Shown: positions 32,173-40,276, counted from the stretch's first letter. The stretch: 49,379 bases of DNA from Candidatus Peregrinibacteria bacterium Greene0416_19 (GCA_007375735.1 VMEW01000010.1:1-49379); one strand, 5' to 3'. Notes: a model not told the origin generated them from the letters alone. Numbers and translations: made by a program.

Positions 32173-32808
32173 TCAACAATCCATGGGAATGCCGCACCGC
32201 TCACACACTCCATCAAGCACCCTATTCTGCGCAGCCACGCAGGCCTCGGCCGTCGCTGCAGCGCGATCGGAGACTGGCTGCGATCGCCAGACTTTCAGGT
32301 GTTCCTCTTCCTTCAAGTGCTCATCGAAGTAGATGTGCGCATCCTCGCTCGTGAGGCCGTAGAAATCGCAGAGTCCCTGCTTCTTGGTCACCGCGATCTT
32401 CGGCAGTTCGAGTTCGAGCGCGTACATGGCGGTGATCCCCTCTTCCAGCCCGCGTTCGGCAAGTGCTTCCATCGACGCCACGGCATCTTTCACTGTGTGC
32501 GACGGCTCGTAGGACATCAGTTCACCAGCAGGTATGCCGAGGCTGCCGGCAAACCGCTTCCACAGCTCCACGTGCTCGCGCTCCTCTTCGGCATTGTGCT
32601 CGATTCCTGCCTTGAATGAAGGATCCGTGACCCGGTCCCGCACCCGATCCACGATCCCCGGAATGCGCTCGACCAGGTGGAAGTACTCCTTCGCGTACAC
32701 GCGCAGATCATCGAGCGTCAGCTCCCCCTTCGACCACTTCTGGTAGAAGGGATGTTTCAGAAGGGACTTGGTGGAGATGATGGAATCGAGGGAGGAGAGG
32801 GCGATCAT
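32173..32808 (-). CDS. TenA/PqqC/CADD-like heme-oxygenase-fold protein
   Basis: 211 aa all-helical. SLLKHPFYQKWSKGELTLDD opens the fold, followed by HNAEEEREHVELWKRF, YALELELPKIA and YFDEHLKEEEHLKVW, giving Glu and His residues at positions where diiron oxidases of the PqqC/CADD type bind metal. The third-helix pattern HxxxExH is one residue shorter than the usual HxxxDxxH, so metal binding must be tested. Chlamydial CADD makes p-aminobenzoate from its own tyrosine; a similar role is possible but not shown. It lies upstream of gdhA on the same strand. Confidence 0.78.
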   Translation of the reverse strand: MIALSSLDSIISTKSLLKHPFYQKWSKGELTLDDLRVYAKEYFHLVERIPGIVDRVRDRVTDPSFKAGIEHNAEEEREHVELWKRFAGSLGIPAGELMSYEPSHTVKDAVASMEALAERGLEEGITAMYALELELPKIAVTKKQGLCDFYGLTSEDAHIYFDEHLKEEEHLKVWRSQPVSDRAAATAEACVAAQNRVLDGVCERCGIPMDC

Positions 32809-33114
32809 AGAGAAACAGGAAAAGTATCAACAGAGTAGAAAGGAAAGCGTGCTGAAGCAATCCCATCAGAGCCCCACCAGAGCCCCACCGAGCGCACCCT
32901 TCCACAGGTGCGATCCCTATTGATAATGAATCCCCGTTTGCCCTCGTTTCCACAGATGTGCTCTCCCTCTTCCGCTTTTTTTTCGTGAGGGGGCCAGGGC
33001 ACCCCCACTGGTTCCCTAGGCCCCCTCACACTCCCCCGTTACCCTCCTGTGCCCACCCGGGGCGCAGGGCAAGGGAGGAGTGGTGCGTCGACTGAGCAGT
33101 TTTGGTGTAGATCA
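32809..33114. other. Intergenic stretch with a long palindrome
   Basis: 306 nt. A perfect 11-bp inverted repeat, GTGAGGGGGCC and GGCCCCCTCAC (32985-33029), flanks a 23-nt centre. There is a T8 tract just to its left, on the wrong side for a terminator of either flanking minus-strand gene. Two TTCCACAG words are present but no cluster of good DnaA boxes. No coding frame is supported. Confidence 0.5.
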
Positions 33115-33906
33115 TCAGTGCAACATCTCAAACATCCACCCATACAACCGCTGCGCTCCCTCGACCAGCCGAGGCCCGGGCCTGTTGAGGAGCGAGTCAT
33201 CGATCACTTTCACATGACCCGTTTGTACCGCCCGTAGCGCGTCCCAACCCGGACGCCCCATCAGCAATTTTTTGTCCACAAGCGACCCGGCCCCGCACCA
33301 GCTGATGACGATGAGATCCGGATTGAAGCGCGCGACTTCTTCGAGGGTGACTGCCCGGCTGAGCTCCCCCGGAGGAATGGGGAATGGCTCACCACCCGCG
33401 ATACGAACGACTTCCGGAACCCAATTTCCTGATATCATGGGCGGTTCGAGCCATTCTTCGACATACACGCGGGGCTTTGAGCCGAGGAGTGATGCCTTCT
33501 TTTTCACAGCGTTCAATCCCTGTTGCATCTGGAGAACGAGAGTATGTGCCTTCTCCTCCACATCGAAGATCGTTCCGAACTGTCGGATGGATTCGTACAC
33601 TGCATTGATCGTTCGCGGATCCTGGTGCACCACGGTGAAGCCAGCCTGCCGCAGGTCGACGGCCAGGTTCTGCTGAATAGAGATCCCGGTAAGAACAATC
33701 TCAGGCTTGTACTCTATCAACGTTTCCGCCTTCACATTCTGGTGGTCACGGACATGGGGAATCGCCTTCGCCTCATCCGGATGATTGCTGAATTGGTCCG
33801 TGCAGACGATCCGCCCTCCGAGACCGAGCGCGAAGAGGATTTCGGTCGCGGCCGGCGATAACGACGCAATGCGCACCGACCCATCATGCCTCTCCTCGTT
33901 CTGCAT
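33115..33906 (-). CDS. BtuF-like cobalamin/Fe-siderophore-type binding protein without signal peptide
   Basis: 263 aa of the helical-backbone ABC binding-protein family: RIASLSPAATEILFALGLG, then KAETLIEYKPEIVLTG, GNWVPEVVRIAGGEPF and FNPDLIVISWCGAG are typical BtuF/FecB-like motifs. There is no export signal or lipobox, unlike normal binding proteins. It immediately follows the PfkB-like gene on the same strand with no gap. No permease or ATPase is in the window, so it may act inside the cell or as an orphan. A truncated copy of its N-terminus lies at 35662-35736. Confidence 0.85.
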   Translation of the reverse strand: MQNEERHDGSVRIASLSPAATEILFALGLGGRIVCTDQFSNHPDEAKAIPHVRDHQNVKAETLIEYKPEIVLTGISIQQNLAVDLRQAGFTVVHQDPRTINAVYESIRQFGTIFDVEEKAHTLVLQMQQGLNAVKKKASLLGSKPRVYVEEWLEPPMISGNWVPEVVRIAGGEPFPIPPGELSRAVTLEEVARFNPDLIVISWCGAGSLVDKKLLMGRPGWDALRAVQTGHVKVIDDSLLNRPGPRLVEGAQRLYGWMFEMLH

Positions 33907-35532
33907 TCATACTGCGGTCTCGTCCGTGTGCGGGTGGCTGATGGTTCCCAGATTCCACGTCACGAGCTTGATCCCCCACCTCGGCAATTCCGTGAAAGAG
34001 TAGGGATTCATCTTCCCGTAAATATTATGGGTTGCCGCACAGGATTCCTTCGCAACCGCTTGGAAGAGGTCCGCGATCTTCTCATGATCCACATTGAGCC
34101 ACTGGCACCGCTTGGTACGCACGAGGAAATTGCCCACAATGCGGCTGAGGGCGCTGACGAACACCGTCTGCGCCACATGCCTGAAGAAAGCATTCGTCTT
34201 CAGGCGTCCCTCCAGGTACGGCTCAATGAGGGATTGAGGGTCGATCGTATTGAAAATGGCGACGATGGAGGCAGCGGCATCGCCCGCACCCATGGTCTGC
34301 AGCCTGCCCAAGTCTACTTCTTCGGGCTTCCCGAATTCCTCGATGAGCGTCTTCTCCTTGTCAGGGTCCACGGTGGAGGTGAACGCGGCAATGTGATCCC
34401 TATCGCGGGTGCCTACGACCAATCCGCCATCTGCTTCAAAGGTGATCGGATAGTCGAACGCGACCAGTCCATCGACACGATGGTGGGGGTGGTTATGCCG
34501 CGAGAGCATCCAGAGGGACTTATCGAGCTGGCGAAGCTGGTCCTGATCGATCTCATTCCCGTTCGGACGGAGCGGGGATGGGAACGGCGGTCGCGGGACT
34601 TTGTACATTTCCTTCTCTTCCCCCACATGTTGGATGACGTGCGTCACATCCGCTGCTTCTTTGTTATTCATCGGAAGGATGACATCGGTGCCGAAGGCCC
34701 GGTTGGCGATGAAAGACCGCCATCGCGTGGCGGGGTTCACAATGGTCGTGTGGCGGCCGGGTTTTCCGAAGAACCGCGCAAGCTCGAAAGACGGGTCGGA
34801 CGCCACGAAGCAGTCGGTGTCCAGAAAGAGCTGTCGCAGCTCGCGACGCTCCTGCACCATGCCCTGAACCACATCCGTCAGATCGGCCGCGTCGGTGGTG
34901 AGAGCGAACGTCCCGCTCTCGCCGTTCTCATACAACCAGGGTACCTGGATGGCGATGCGATCGGGCACATTCTCCAGCGGCACGTACCGGAAGAGTTCCG
35001 CGCATTCCGAGGGGAAGGAACCGGGCAGCCGCTTGAAGGGATCCGAAGAGCTGAAGATGGTCACCCGCAGCCTGTTCCGCAGAGCGGCGAGACCTGCCAG
35101 ACAAACGTTGACGGCCATGTTCTGCGCGTTCCCGCCGTCGTCGACGGCCACGTCATGACAGCGCATGAGCAAATCCTGCAACTGCATGCGTGTCACGTCG
35201 GTGATGCCGGCCGGGTCGCGCAGATCGAGGGGGATCTCGTGAAGGAAGTGGGTATCCAGTCTCGACTGCAAATCGCTGTCCTTGAGGTCACCCCCAAAAA
35301 TATCGAGCGTCAGCACGCCGTCATCCGAGAGATGCTGAGGACGGAAAATGGCATTCAGCTTGTCAGCGGGGATGTAGAGTCTCTTGATCAGACCGGCCCG
35401 GAGCACGCCGATGCGCCGCGCCAGACTTTCCCGATGCCGCCCTCCGCCGACCTTGATGTCGCGGACGACCTGGCTGACCAGCAACATGTGTGGAATCCTC
35501 TCGACGCCGTCGGCGGGCGACCGCTCAGTCAT
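33907..35532 (-). CDS. PfkB/ribokinase-like protein, divergent and long
   Basis: 541 aa. The C-terminal third has LGRLQTMGAGDAAASIVAIF, close to the PfkB signature with GAGD as anion hole and catalytic base, and PMNNKEAADVTHVI resembles the N..E motif. Earlier parts (VAVDDGGNAQNMAVNVCLAGLA) resemble the substrate-binding GG.a.N.a motif. The protein is about 200 residues longer than normal sugar kinases. Substrate unknown; sugar, nucleoside or an ADP-dependent variant are options. It abuts the BtuF-like gene. Confidence 0.7.
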   Translation of the reverse strand: MTERSPADGVERIPHMLLVSQVVRDIKVGGGRHRESLARRIGVLRAGLIKRLYIPADKLNAIFRPQHLSDDGVLTLDIFGGDLKDSDLQSRLDTHFLHEIPLDLRDPAGITDVTRMQLQDLLMRCHDVAVDDGGNAQNMAVNVCLAGLAALRNRLRVTIFSSSDPFKRLPGSFPSECAELFRYVPLENVPDRIAIQVPWLYENGESGTFALTTDAADLTDVVQGMVQERRELRQLFLDTDCFVASDPSFELARFFGKPGRHTTIVNPATRWRSFIANRAFGTDVILPMNNKEAADVTHVIQHVGEEKEMYKVPRPPFPSPLRPNGNEIDQDQLRQLDKSLWMLSRHNHPHHRVDGLVAFDYPITFEADGGLVVGTRDRDHIAAFTSTVDPDKEKTLIEEFGKPEEVDLGRLQTMGAGDAAASIVAIFNTIDPQSLIEPYLEGRLKTNAFFRHVAQTVFVSALSRIVGNFLVRTKRCQWLNVDHEKIADLFQAVAKESCAATHNIYGKMNPYSFTELPRWGIKLVTWNLGTISHPHTDETAV

Positions 35533-35661
35533 GCGCGCTATCCTTCAGCTTCAGTTTGATTAATCAAATTGACAAAAATACTCTTTACAACATTCTCATC
35601 ATTGTCACGTTTCGTCTCGACCGCTGGTACTCGTTCGCAGAGGGACAAACACGAGGACACG

Positions 35662-35736
35662 TCACTTCGTCGGAACGGAAAAACCGCGGATCAGAACAAT
35701 CTCCGTCGCAGCCGGTGGAAGCGATGCGATACGCAG
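35662..35736 (-). pseudogene. Remnant of a BtuF-like gene N-terminus
   Basis: 24 codons read LRIASLPPAATEIVLI before drifting to an early stop, nearly the same as VRIASLSPAATEILFA at the start of the full gene at 33906. TACAGT lies a few bases upstream. It appears to be a fragment of a duplicate gene lying between the kinase and the exporter. Confidence 0.6.
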
Positions 35737-35758
35737 GGAAGCACTGTACCATGACCGT

Positions 35759-36379
35759 GTGTCCACCTTCCTCACCGTCGCCCTCATCCACTTCCTCGCC
35801 GTCGCCAGCCCCGGTCCCGACTTCGCCGTCGTGACGAGAAACAGCCTCACCCGCTCCCGGCGGAGCGGCATACTGACGGGTATCGGCTGCGGGCTGGGAA
35901 TCCTGGTGCACGTTGCGTACTGCATCCTGGGCCTGGGACTCATCATCGCACGTTCGATCGTGCTCTTCAACGTCATCAAACTCGTCGGCGCGGCGTACTT
36001 GATCTTCATCGGCTGGAAGGCGCTCACATCGAAGGCAGTACGGCACGATGACGTCCTGCAAAGGGAACGAGCCGACCTGTCGCCGTTGCAGGCCTTCCGG
36101 ATGGGCTTCCTCGTGAACGTGCTGAATCCGAAAGCGACACTCTTCATGCTCGCACTCTTCACGCAGGTCATCAATCCCGCGACTCCCATCGTCATGCAAG
36201 CTTTGTACGGCCTCTACATGGGTCTTGCGACCGCCGCCTGGTTCGCCGGGGTCTCCTCTGTCTTCTCCCTTAGAACCATCCGCGATCGATGCAGTTCCAT
36301 CCAAACGGCCCTCGAGCGGGTGATGGGCGCGGTGCTCATCGGACTCGGGCTGAAGGTGGCGTTGGCGACGCGGGAGTGA
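35759..36379 (+). CDS. LysE/RhtB-family amino-acid exporter
   Basis: 206 aa, about six membrane helices. LIHFLAVASPGPDFAVVTRN is the family signature, followed by SRRSGILTGIGCGLGILVHV and FRMGFLVNVLNPKATLFML. It exports amino acids such as threonine, homoserine or lysine. The GTG start at 35759 has TACCAT 6 nt upstream. Confidence 0.92.
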   Translation: MSTFLTVALIHFLAVASPGPDFAVVTRNSLTRSRRSGILTGIGCGLGILVHVAYCILGLGLIIARSIVLFNVIKLVGAAYLIFIGWKALTSKAVRHDDVLQRERADLSPLQAFRMGFLVNVLNPKATLFMLALFTQVINPATPIVMQALYGLYMGLATAAWFAGVSSVFSLRTIRDRCSSIQTALERVMGAVLIGLGLKVALATRE

Positions 36380-36438
36380 GCGGCACGAAGACACGCGTCT
36401 CCTGACACGCACGAGAGTGATGCTGCCGGACAATGGTT

Positions 36439-37191
36439 CTATTTGCGACATGCCCGCAACGCCTGCCGCCGGTCCTGAGCCTTCGTGATCCTCCACGCCT
36501 CCCGCAGGCATGCGGTCTTGGTCCACCTCCCAGCAAGGACGTACGTTCCGCCCCTGAGAGGAAAATCGCCTACCACGGTCTCCCCCAAGATGTCGGACGG
36601 CAATTCCACCATGAATGCGTGCGTACCGGTTTTCGTCGGTTGGACCGGGAAATTCGCTGATATGACGACCGTTTCGGCCTGGCACTTGGGAATCCGCAGA
36701 GGCGAATCGTTGAAATGGAGCGTGGCGGTCCGGTCCCGGGGATCGACCGGCGAGGACGTACTTGCCTTGCCGTCCACGACGATCGCTGCGACACCCTTGA
36801 TATCCCTCACATCCCCAGTTCCCTCATGCACCACGGTGATCCAGTCGATGTCTGCGTCTCTCGCGCAATCCGCAGTGAGACGGAGCGTCAGGACCGGCAC
36901 CTGCCAGGCGCCCGCCCGGATCGGCTCCTTGTCGGCAATAGGGCCAACGATCCCGGCCGTCAGCGTTCCGTTCTGTTCCATGGCAAATGCAGACGGAGCC
37001 AACAGAGCCCGCAGCCCTTGCGCCTTCACGAACAGCGCCCAAACCAGCAACCCGAGCAGGGTCAGTATCCCGACCGCGGCGATGGCCGCTCCCACGACCT
37101 TCATCCAGATCTTCCGCGGCTCCGATCCCGCGGTGAACGGCATCAGCAAGACGTCGAAGAGGTACGCGACGGCATCGAGAAGTTCATGCAT
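36439..37191 (-). CDS. Single-span membrane protein, unknown
   Basis: 250 aa. A short cytoplasmic N-terminus, one membrane helix (VVGAAIAAVGILTLLGLLVW), then a beta-rich external domain of about 180 residues with four Cys (LTADCARD, RIPKCQAE, TKTACLRE, LRACRK) that may form disulfides. No family recognised. TACCAT lies 6 nt before the ATG. No strand-sharing neighbour. Confidence 0.65.
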   Translation of the reverse strand: MHELLDAVAYLFDVLLMPFTAGSEPRKIWMKVVGAAIAAVGILTLLGLLVWALFVKAQGLRALLAPSAFAMEQNGTLTAGIVGPIADKEPIRAGAWQVPVLTLRLTADCARDADIDWITVVHEGTGDVRDIKGVAAIVVDGKASTSSPVDPRDRTATLHFNDSPLRIPKCQAETVVISANFPVQPTKTGTHAFMVELPSDILGETVVGDFPLRGGTYVLAGRWTKTACLREAWRITKAQDRRQALRACRK

Positions 37192-37204
37192 ACATGGTAC
37201 GGAA

Positions 37205-37424
37205 AATCATGGGATGTGGCTTGGGCAGTTCGACTCCGCTGCGGCTCCGCTCACTGTCATTCGACTCGCTTAGAAAAAAAAGAACGTGGTTTACCACCCT
37301 TCGACCAGCTCAGGGTCGTTCAACTTCCTCATCCAACCAGTTCTGTGAATATAGAAGGACCGTGAACGAGCGGAGCGAGTTGAACGGTGAGCGAGCCTCG
37401 CCGCGCAGCGGCCGGCGAGTCGAA
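37205..37424. repeat. Cluster of TTCGACTCGC-type and CCCTTCGA repeats before tRNA-Leu
   Basis: Contains TTCGACTCCGCTGCGGCTCC, TTCGACTCGC, the palindrome CCCTTCGACCAGCTCAGGG (37298-37316), and inverted GTTCAAC/GTTGAAC words with GAGCGGAGCGAG. TTCGACTCGCTACGCTCGC also follows tRNA-Met at 49225. These are short dispersed repeats near tRNA genes; no gene is supported. Confidence 0.6.
37298..37316. repeat. 20-bp-type palindrome (intergenic copy)
   Basis: CCCTTCGACCAGCTCAGGG, opposite orientation of the ftsZ and trxB copies, in the repeat cluster before tRNA-Leu. Confidence 0.65.
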
Positions 37425-37510
37425 TGGTGCCGGAGGAGGGAATCGAACCCTCAACGCCTTGCGGCACGGGATTTTGAGTCCCGCGCGTCTACCAGTTCCG
37501 CCACTCCGGC
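37425..37510 (-). tRNA. tRNA-Leu (CAA anticodon)
   Basis: 86 nt with a long variable arm, as expected for Leu. Acceptor GCCGGAG, anticodon loop CTCAAAA (anticodon CAA), T arm GGTTCGATTCC, CCA encoded (TGG at 37425-37427 on the plus strand). Confidence 0.96.
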
Positions 37511-37843
37511 AGGAGTGCAATGACCGTACGACATGAGAAAGATCGATATCTGCGAGGCGTCCCGCCGTAGCCATTGCCTGGAGAGCAAGTGTGACAGTGG
37601 GCGAAGGCGGACGCCATTCCGGCAGGGGCAGTGAATGAGCTCTTGATTCGATGATACAGCACTGACGCTAAGGGTCACACCAGGCTCCGATGAGAAGATA
37701 AGAACTTGGAGAACTTTGCTGCGTTTATGTGGGCTGGGTCTAGCCATGCGGTTATTCTCATATGGAGTGCGAGTATAGCTTCATGCTGAAAGACCCTTGC
37801 TGAAGGGGTCTGATTCCGTGCCCGAAGGCACACAGCGGGTGGC
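37511..37843. other. Intergenic stretch after tRNA-Leu
   Basis: 333 nt between tRNA-Leu and the 153-aa unknown. It is lower in GC and has no good coding frame. Two hairpins near its right end (GTGCC/GGCAC at 37818-37832 and AGACCC/GGGGTCT at 37791-37811) probably end the minus-strand gene. The rest could hide a small RNA, but no known RNA class is recognised. Confidence 0.4.
37788..37811 (-). terminator. Terminator of the 153-aa unknown gene
   Basis: On the minus strand AGACCCC, loop TTCAGCAA and GGGTCT followed by TTC. The T run is short. Confidence 0.5.
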
Positions 37844-38305
37844 TCACGACGCGACAGACGCGATGATGCGCTGCGCATCCTCCTGCGAGAGGTGCGGGAA
37901 GTGCAGACCTGTACGTCCGGTGGGCTCGTAGTCGTTCACGAAGTGTACCTGCCCTTTCTGGACGAGGATCATGCACTTCGCGGCGACGTACTCGCGTCCC
38001 GGCGCTTCGACGTCCGGCTTGGTCTGCGCCTGGCTGCCGATAATGCCCGGACGGGTAACGAAGTTCCAGAACGAGTCCTGTTCCCCGAGGACGATGAACA
38101 GTTCACCGTCGTCGAGTTCTGCGGAGACCCGCAGTAGGTCGTCCTTCGACAGGTCACCGAAGCCGAGCTTCTCGCCAGCAGCGCTGTACCAGCCGCTGTT
38201 ATGCGTGAGCTTCCCGGTACCGGAGCGCATCTGGCCGCAGCGCAGACCGAAGAGGTCGCTCTGCCGCCTGAACTCGCTACCATACATCCCCTTGGTCAGT
38301 TGCAT
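37844..38305 (-). CDS. Uncharacterised protein with canonical promoter and Shine-Dalgarno
   Basis: 153 aa soluble protein, no family recognised. It has a GWYSAAGEKLGFGDLSKDDL segment, a Trp/Phe-rich middle (EQDSFWNFVTRPGIIG) and a C-terminus SQEDAQRIIASVAS. Unlike almost all other genes here it has a consensus promoter (TTGACT-17-TATAAT), an untranslated leader of about 60 nt and AGAAAGG about 9 nt before the ATG at 38305. The frame extends to 38392, but that part is the promoter region. This expression style suggests either strong expression or recent arrival. Confidence 0.65.
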   Translation of the reverse strand: MQLTKGMYGSEFRRQSDLFGLRCGQMRSGTGKLTHNSGWYSAAGEKLGFGDLSKDDLLRVSAELDDGELFIVLGEQDSFWNFVTRPGIIGSQAQTKPDVEAPGREYVAAKCMILVQKGQVHFVNDYEPTGRTGLHFPHLSQEDAQRIIASVAS

Positions 38306-38371
38306 GGTCGTACCTTTCTGTGGTGAGGAAGGAGCCGATGCCAAGCGAGAACACCCCGCTTGACAATATAT

Positions 38372-38400
38372 ATTATATATTATATGGGGCAATAAGTCAA
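38372..38400 (-). promoter_or_regulatory. Consensus promoter in AT-rich block
   Basis: On the minus strand TTGACT (38400-38395), a 17-nt spacer and TATAAT (38377-38372). A TTGACA on the plus strand at 38360-38365 lies in the same ATATAT tract and could fire the other way. Confidence 0.78.
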
Positions 38401-38497
38401 TCGAGCTTCAGCCCCGGCTCCCCTCTCCGCCTGCTCATACCGCCTCCGCACCGCCCGTTCAATCCGCCCCTGGTGGCTGCAGTGATAGACTCCCACC

Positions 38498-38563
38498 ATG
38501 TCTGGACATGAAGAAGTTGCCGATGCCAGGAGTGGACGCGTGGATCCAGGAGTTCGACGATGA
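38498..38563 (+). CDS. Possible 21-aa upstream ORF
   Basis: ATG at 38498 follows TAGACT (38486-38491) by 6 nt, the usual leaderless spacing here. It encodes 21 residues (MSGHEEVADARSGR...) and stops in an ATGA overlap with the next start at 38560, suggesting translational coupling. It may instead be a decayed N-terminus shifted out of frame. Confidence 0.4.
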   Translation: MSGHEEVADARSGRVDPGVRR

Positions 38564-38799
38564 TCCCGAGCTTCAGACTATACCTGAAGAGCTGGCTGCA
38601 CTCGAAGGCTATGCGCAAAGCAGTGGAACGTGCGGTTCGCATCATGCGGGAGTACAGTCATTTGAGCCTCGAAGAACTGCAGGCAGCGGTGGAACGGACG
38701 GAGGATCCTGAAGAGAAAACGCCATTGGGTCGCTTCCTGGAGATTAAAAGACATATGACAGCCTTTAAGGAAAGATACACGGCCGCCGATACCGATTAA
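38560..38799 (+). CDS. Small helical protein, unknown (79 aa)
   Basis: 79 aa, charged and helical (AVERAVRIMREYSHLSLEEL ... LGRFLEIKRHMTAFKERY). No family recognised. Its start overlaps the stop of a 21-codon leaderless ORF by ATGA. murL follows 31 nt downstream with its own TATGCT. Confidence 0.5.
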   Translation: MIPSFRLYLKSWLHSKAMRKAVERAVRIMREYSHLSLEELQAAVERTEDPEEKTPLGRFLEIKRHMTAFKERYTAADTD

Positions 38800-38830
38800 G
38801 CACAAACCGCCCGGCGTGTATGCTTTTGGC

Positions 38831-40276
38831 ATGCAGCAGTACCAGCGCTTTATCTTCGATACCTACCTTTTCAACGACCGCACGGGCGAGATCCAGCTGC
38901 AGTACTCACTGGATGACGATATCTCCTTCACCGAAACAGTCACCATCCCATTGCAAGGCGCGAATCTGCAGGACATGAACGTAACCGCCTTCGCGAACGC
39001 ACTCCGCAGCCTGCACCTTATCGGTGGCATCAGCTACTACAAAACCTGCCTGCCGAAAACCCTCGAGATCCGCTCCGCTCCGCTGACACAGGACCAGGCC
39101 GCCTTCTGGAACTCGGTCTACGAGAACGGGCTCGGGGAATTTTTCTACCGCAACAACATCGACTTCCGGGGACTCATACATTTTCCTTCGTCCCAGCCCC
39201 CACCCCCCGTACCCCCTCCCCCGCCGGGGGAGGGGGCCAGGGGGTGGGGGCTAGTCTCCAAAAATAAGGGAAAAAAGCCGCGCGTACTCGTCCCCCTCGG
39301 CGGCGGCAAAGACTCCGTCGTCACCGCGGAATTGCTGCGGAAAGCGGGGTACGACGTCACCCTCCTCCGCATGGGTCATCACCCCCTCATCGAGGAGCTG
39401 GCCCGGACGATGAAGCTCCCGCTCCTCACCGTCGACCGCCGGCTCTCCCCCGCCCTCTTCGACCTGAACGCCCAGGGCGCCCTGAACGGACACGTCCCCA
39501 TCACCGCCTACCTGTCCTTCGTCGCCGTCATCGTCGCCCTCCTGCACGGATTCGATGCTGTGGCGATGAGCAACGAGCGCAGCGCGAACATCGGGAACGT
39601 GGAGTTTCATGGCAAAGAGATCAATCACCAGTGGAGCAAATCGCTGGAGTTTGAACGAGATTTTCAGGAGTACGTGCGACAGAGCATCGCAACGGACATT
39701 GAGTATTTCAGTCTGCTGCGCCCTCTCTCCGAGCTCCACATTGCAAAGCTCTTCACAGAACTGCCGCAGTATTTTCACTGCACAACCAGTTGCAACAAGA
39801 ACTGGAAAATATTGAGTTCGCAGCCCCCACCCCCCGTACCCCCTCCCCCGTCGGGGGAGGGGGCTAGGGGGTGGGGGTTGGACAAGAACAAGGATGGAAC
39901 AAAGCTCTGGTGTGGAACGTGCCCCAAATGCGCCTTCGTCTTCCTGCTCTACGCGGCTTTCCTCCCGAGACAGACTCTCGAGGAGATCTTCGGCAAGAAC
40001 CTCTTCGAAGACGGGAAACTCACGCCTCTCTACCGCGAGCTCCTCGGTCTGGAAGGCATCAAGCCGTTCGAGTGCGTCGGGACGCCGGAGGAATCGCGGG
40101 CCGCCTTCTTGATGGCGCATGAGCGCGGGGATCTGGACGATACATTGATGATGCGGATGTTCGTGAGCGACGTCCTCCCATCCATCAAGAATGAGAAGGA
40201 GCTCCTGCAAGATGTGTTTGTGCCAAGCGACGAACACGTTATTCCGGATGCGTATCGTTCCGCGCTGCCTTCATGA
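38831..40276 (+). CDS. murL: UDP-MurNAc-L-Ala-L-Glu epimerase MurL, with two palindrome insertions
   Basis: 481 aa. MurL epimerises the terminal L-Glu of UDP-MurNAc-L-Ala-L-Glu to D-Glu using ATP. The PP-loop is LVPLGGGKDSVVTAE (about 155-169), MSNERSANIGN (about 246-256) and a CGTCPKCAFVF motif (about 361-371) match the family. Two near-identical insertions, QPPPPVPPPPPGEGARGWGL (about 122-141) and a near copy with Ser for one Pro (about 330-349), are encoded by ~60-bp palindromes and are not family sequence. ATG 38831 has TATGCT 6 nt upstream. It overlaps murD2 by ATGA, so the pair forms an operon. Confidence 0.88.
   Translation: MQQYQRFIFDTYLFNDRTGEIQLQYSLDDDISFTETVTIPLQGANLQDMNVTAFANALRSLHLIGGISYYKTCLPKTLEIRSAPLTQDQAAFWNSVYENGLGEFFYRNNIDFRGLIHFPSSQPPPPVPPPPPGEGARGWGLVSKNKGKKPRVLVPLGGGKDSVVTAELLRKAGYDVTLLRMGHHPLIEELARTMKLPLLTVDRRLSPALFDLNAQGALNGHVPITAYLSFVAVIVALLHGFDAVAMSNERSANIGNVEFHGKEINHQWSKSLEFERDFQEYVRQSIATDIEYFSLLRPLSELHIAKLFTELPQYFHCTTSCNKNWKILSSQPPPPVPPPPSGEGARGWGLDKNKDGTKLWCGTCPKCAFVFLLYAAFLPRQTLEEIFGKNLFEDGKLTPLYRELLGLEGIKPFECVGTPEESRAAFLMAHERGDLDDTLMMRMFVSDVLPSIKNEKELLQDVFVPSDEHVIPDAYRSALPS
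39194..39254. repeat. GC-rich palindrome inserted in murL (copy 1)
   Basis: An imperfect palindrome of about 61 bp: left arm AGCCCCCACCCCCCGTACC, right arm GGGGGCCAGGGGGTGGGGG, meeting at CCCCCGCCGGGGG. It keeps the murL frame and encodes a Pro-rich then Gly/Arg/Trp segment before the PP-loop. Confidence 0.85.
39821..39880. repeat. GC-rich palindrome inserted in murL (copy 2)
   Basis: Near-identical to copy 1 (CCCCCGTCGGGGG at the centre, GGGGGCTAGGGGGTGGGGG in the right arm). It lies in the same reading frame, before the CGTCPKC motif. A few substitutions separate the two copies. Confidence 0.85.

Noticed and set aside
32985..33029. The 11-bp palindrome as an intrinsic terminator
   Set aside because: The T tract is on the side that would precede, not follow, the hairpin for both flanking minus-strand genes, or is separated from plus-strand genes.
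32880..33030. Replication origin near TTCCACAG words
   Set aside because: Only two weak DnaA-box-like words, no AT-rich unwinding element beside them, and no dnaA or dnaN nearby.
33886..35559. 557-codon plus-strand frame opposite the PfkB-like gene
   Set aside because: It is the complement of a gene with recognisable motifs; composition is typical of a shadow frame.
38508..38711. 67-codon frame starting MKKLPMPGVDAW
   Set aside because: It overlaps the 79-aa frame, its second half is Gly/Ser/Arg-rich like an off-frame reading, and the leaderless -10 points to ATG 38498.
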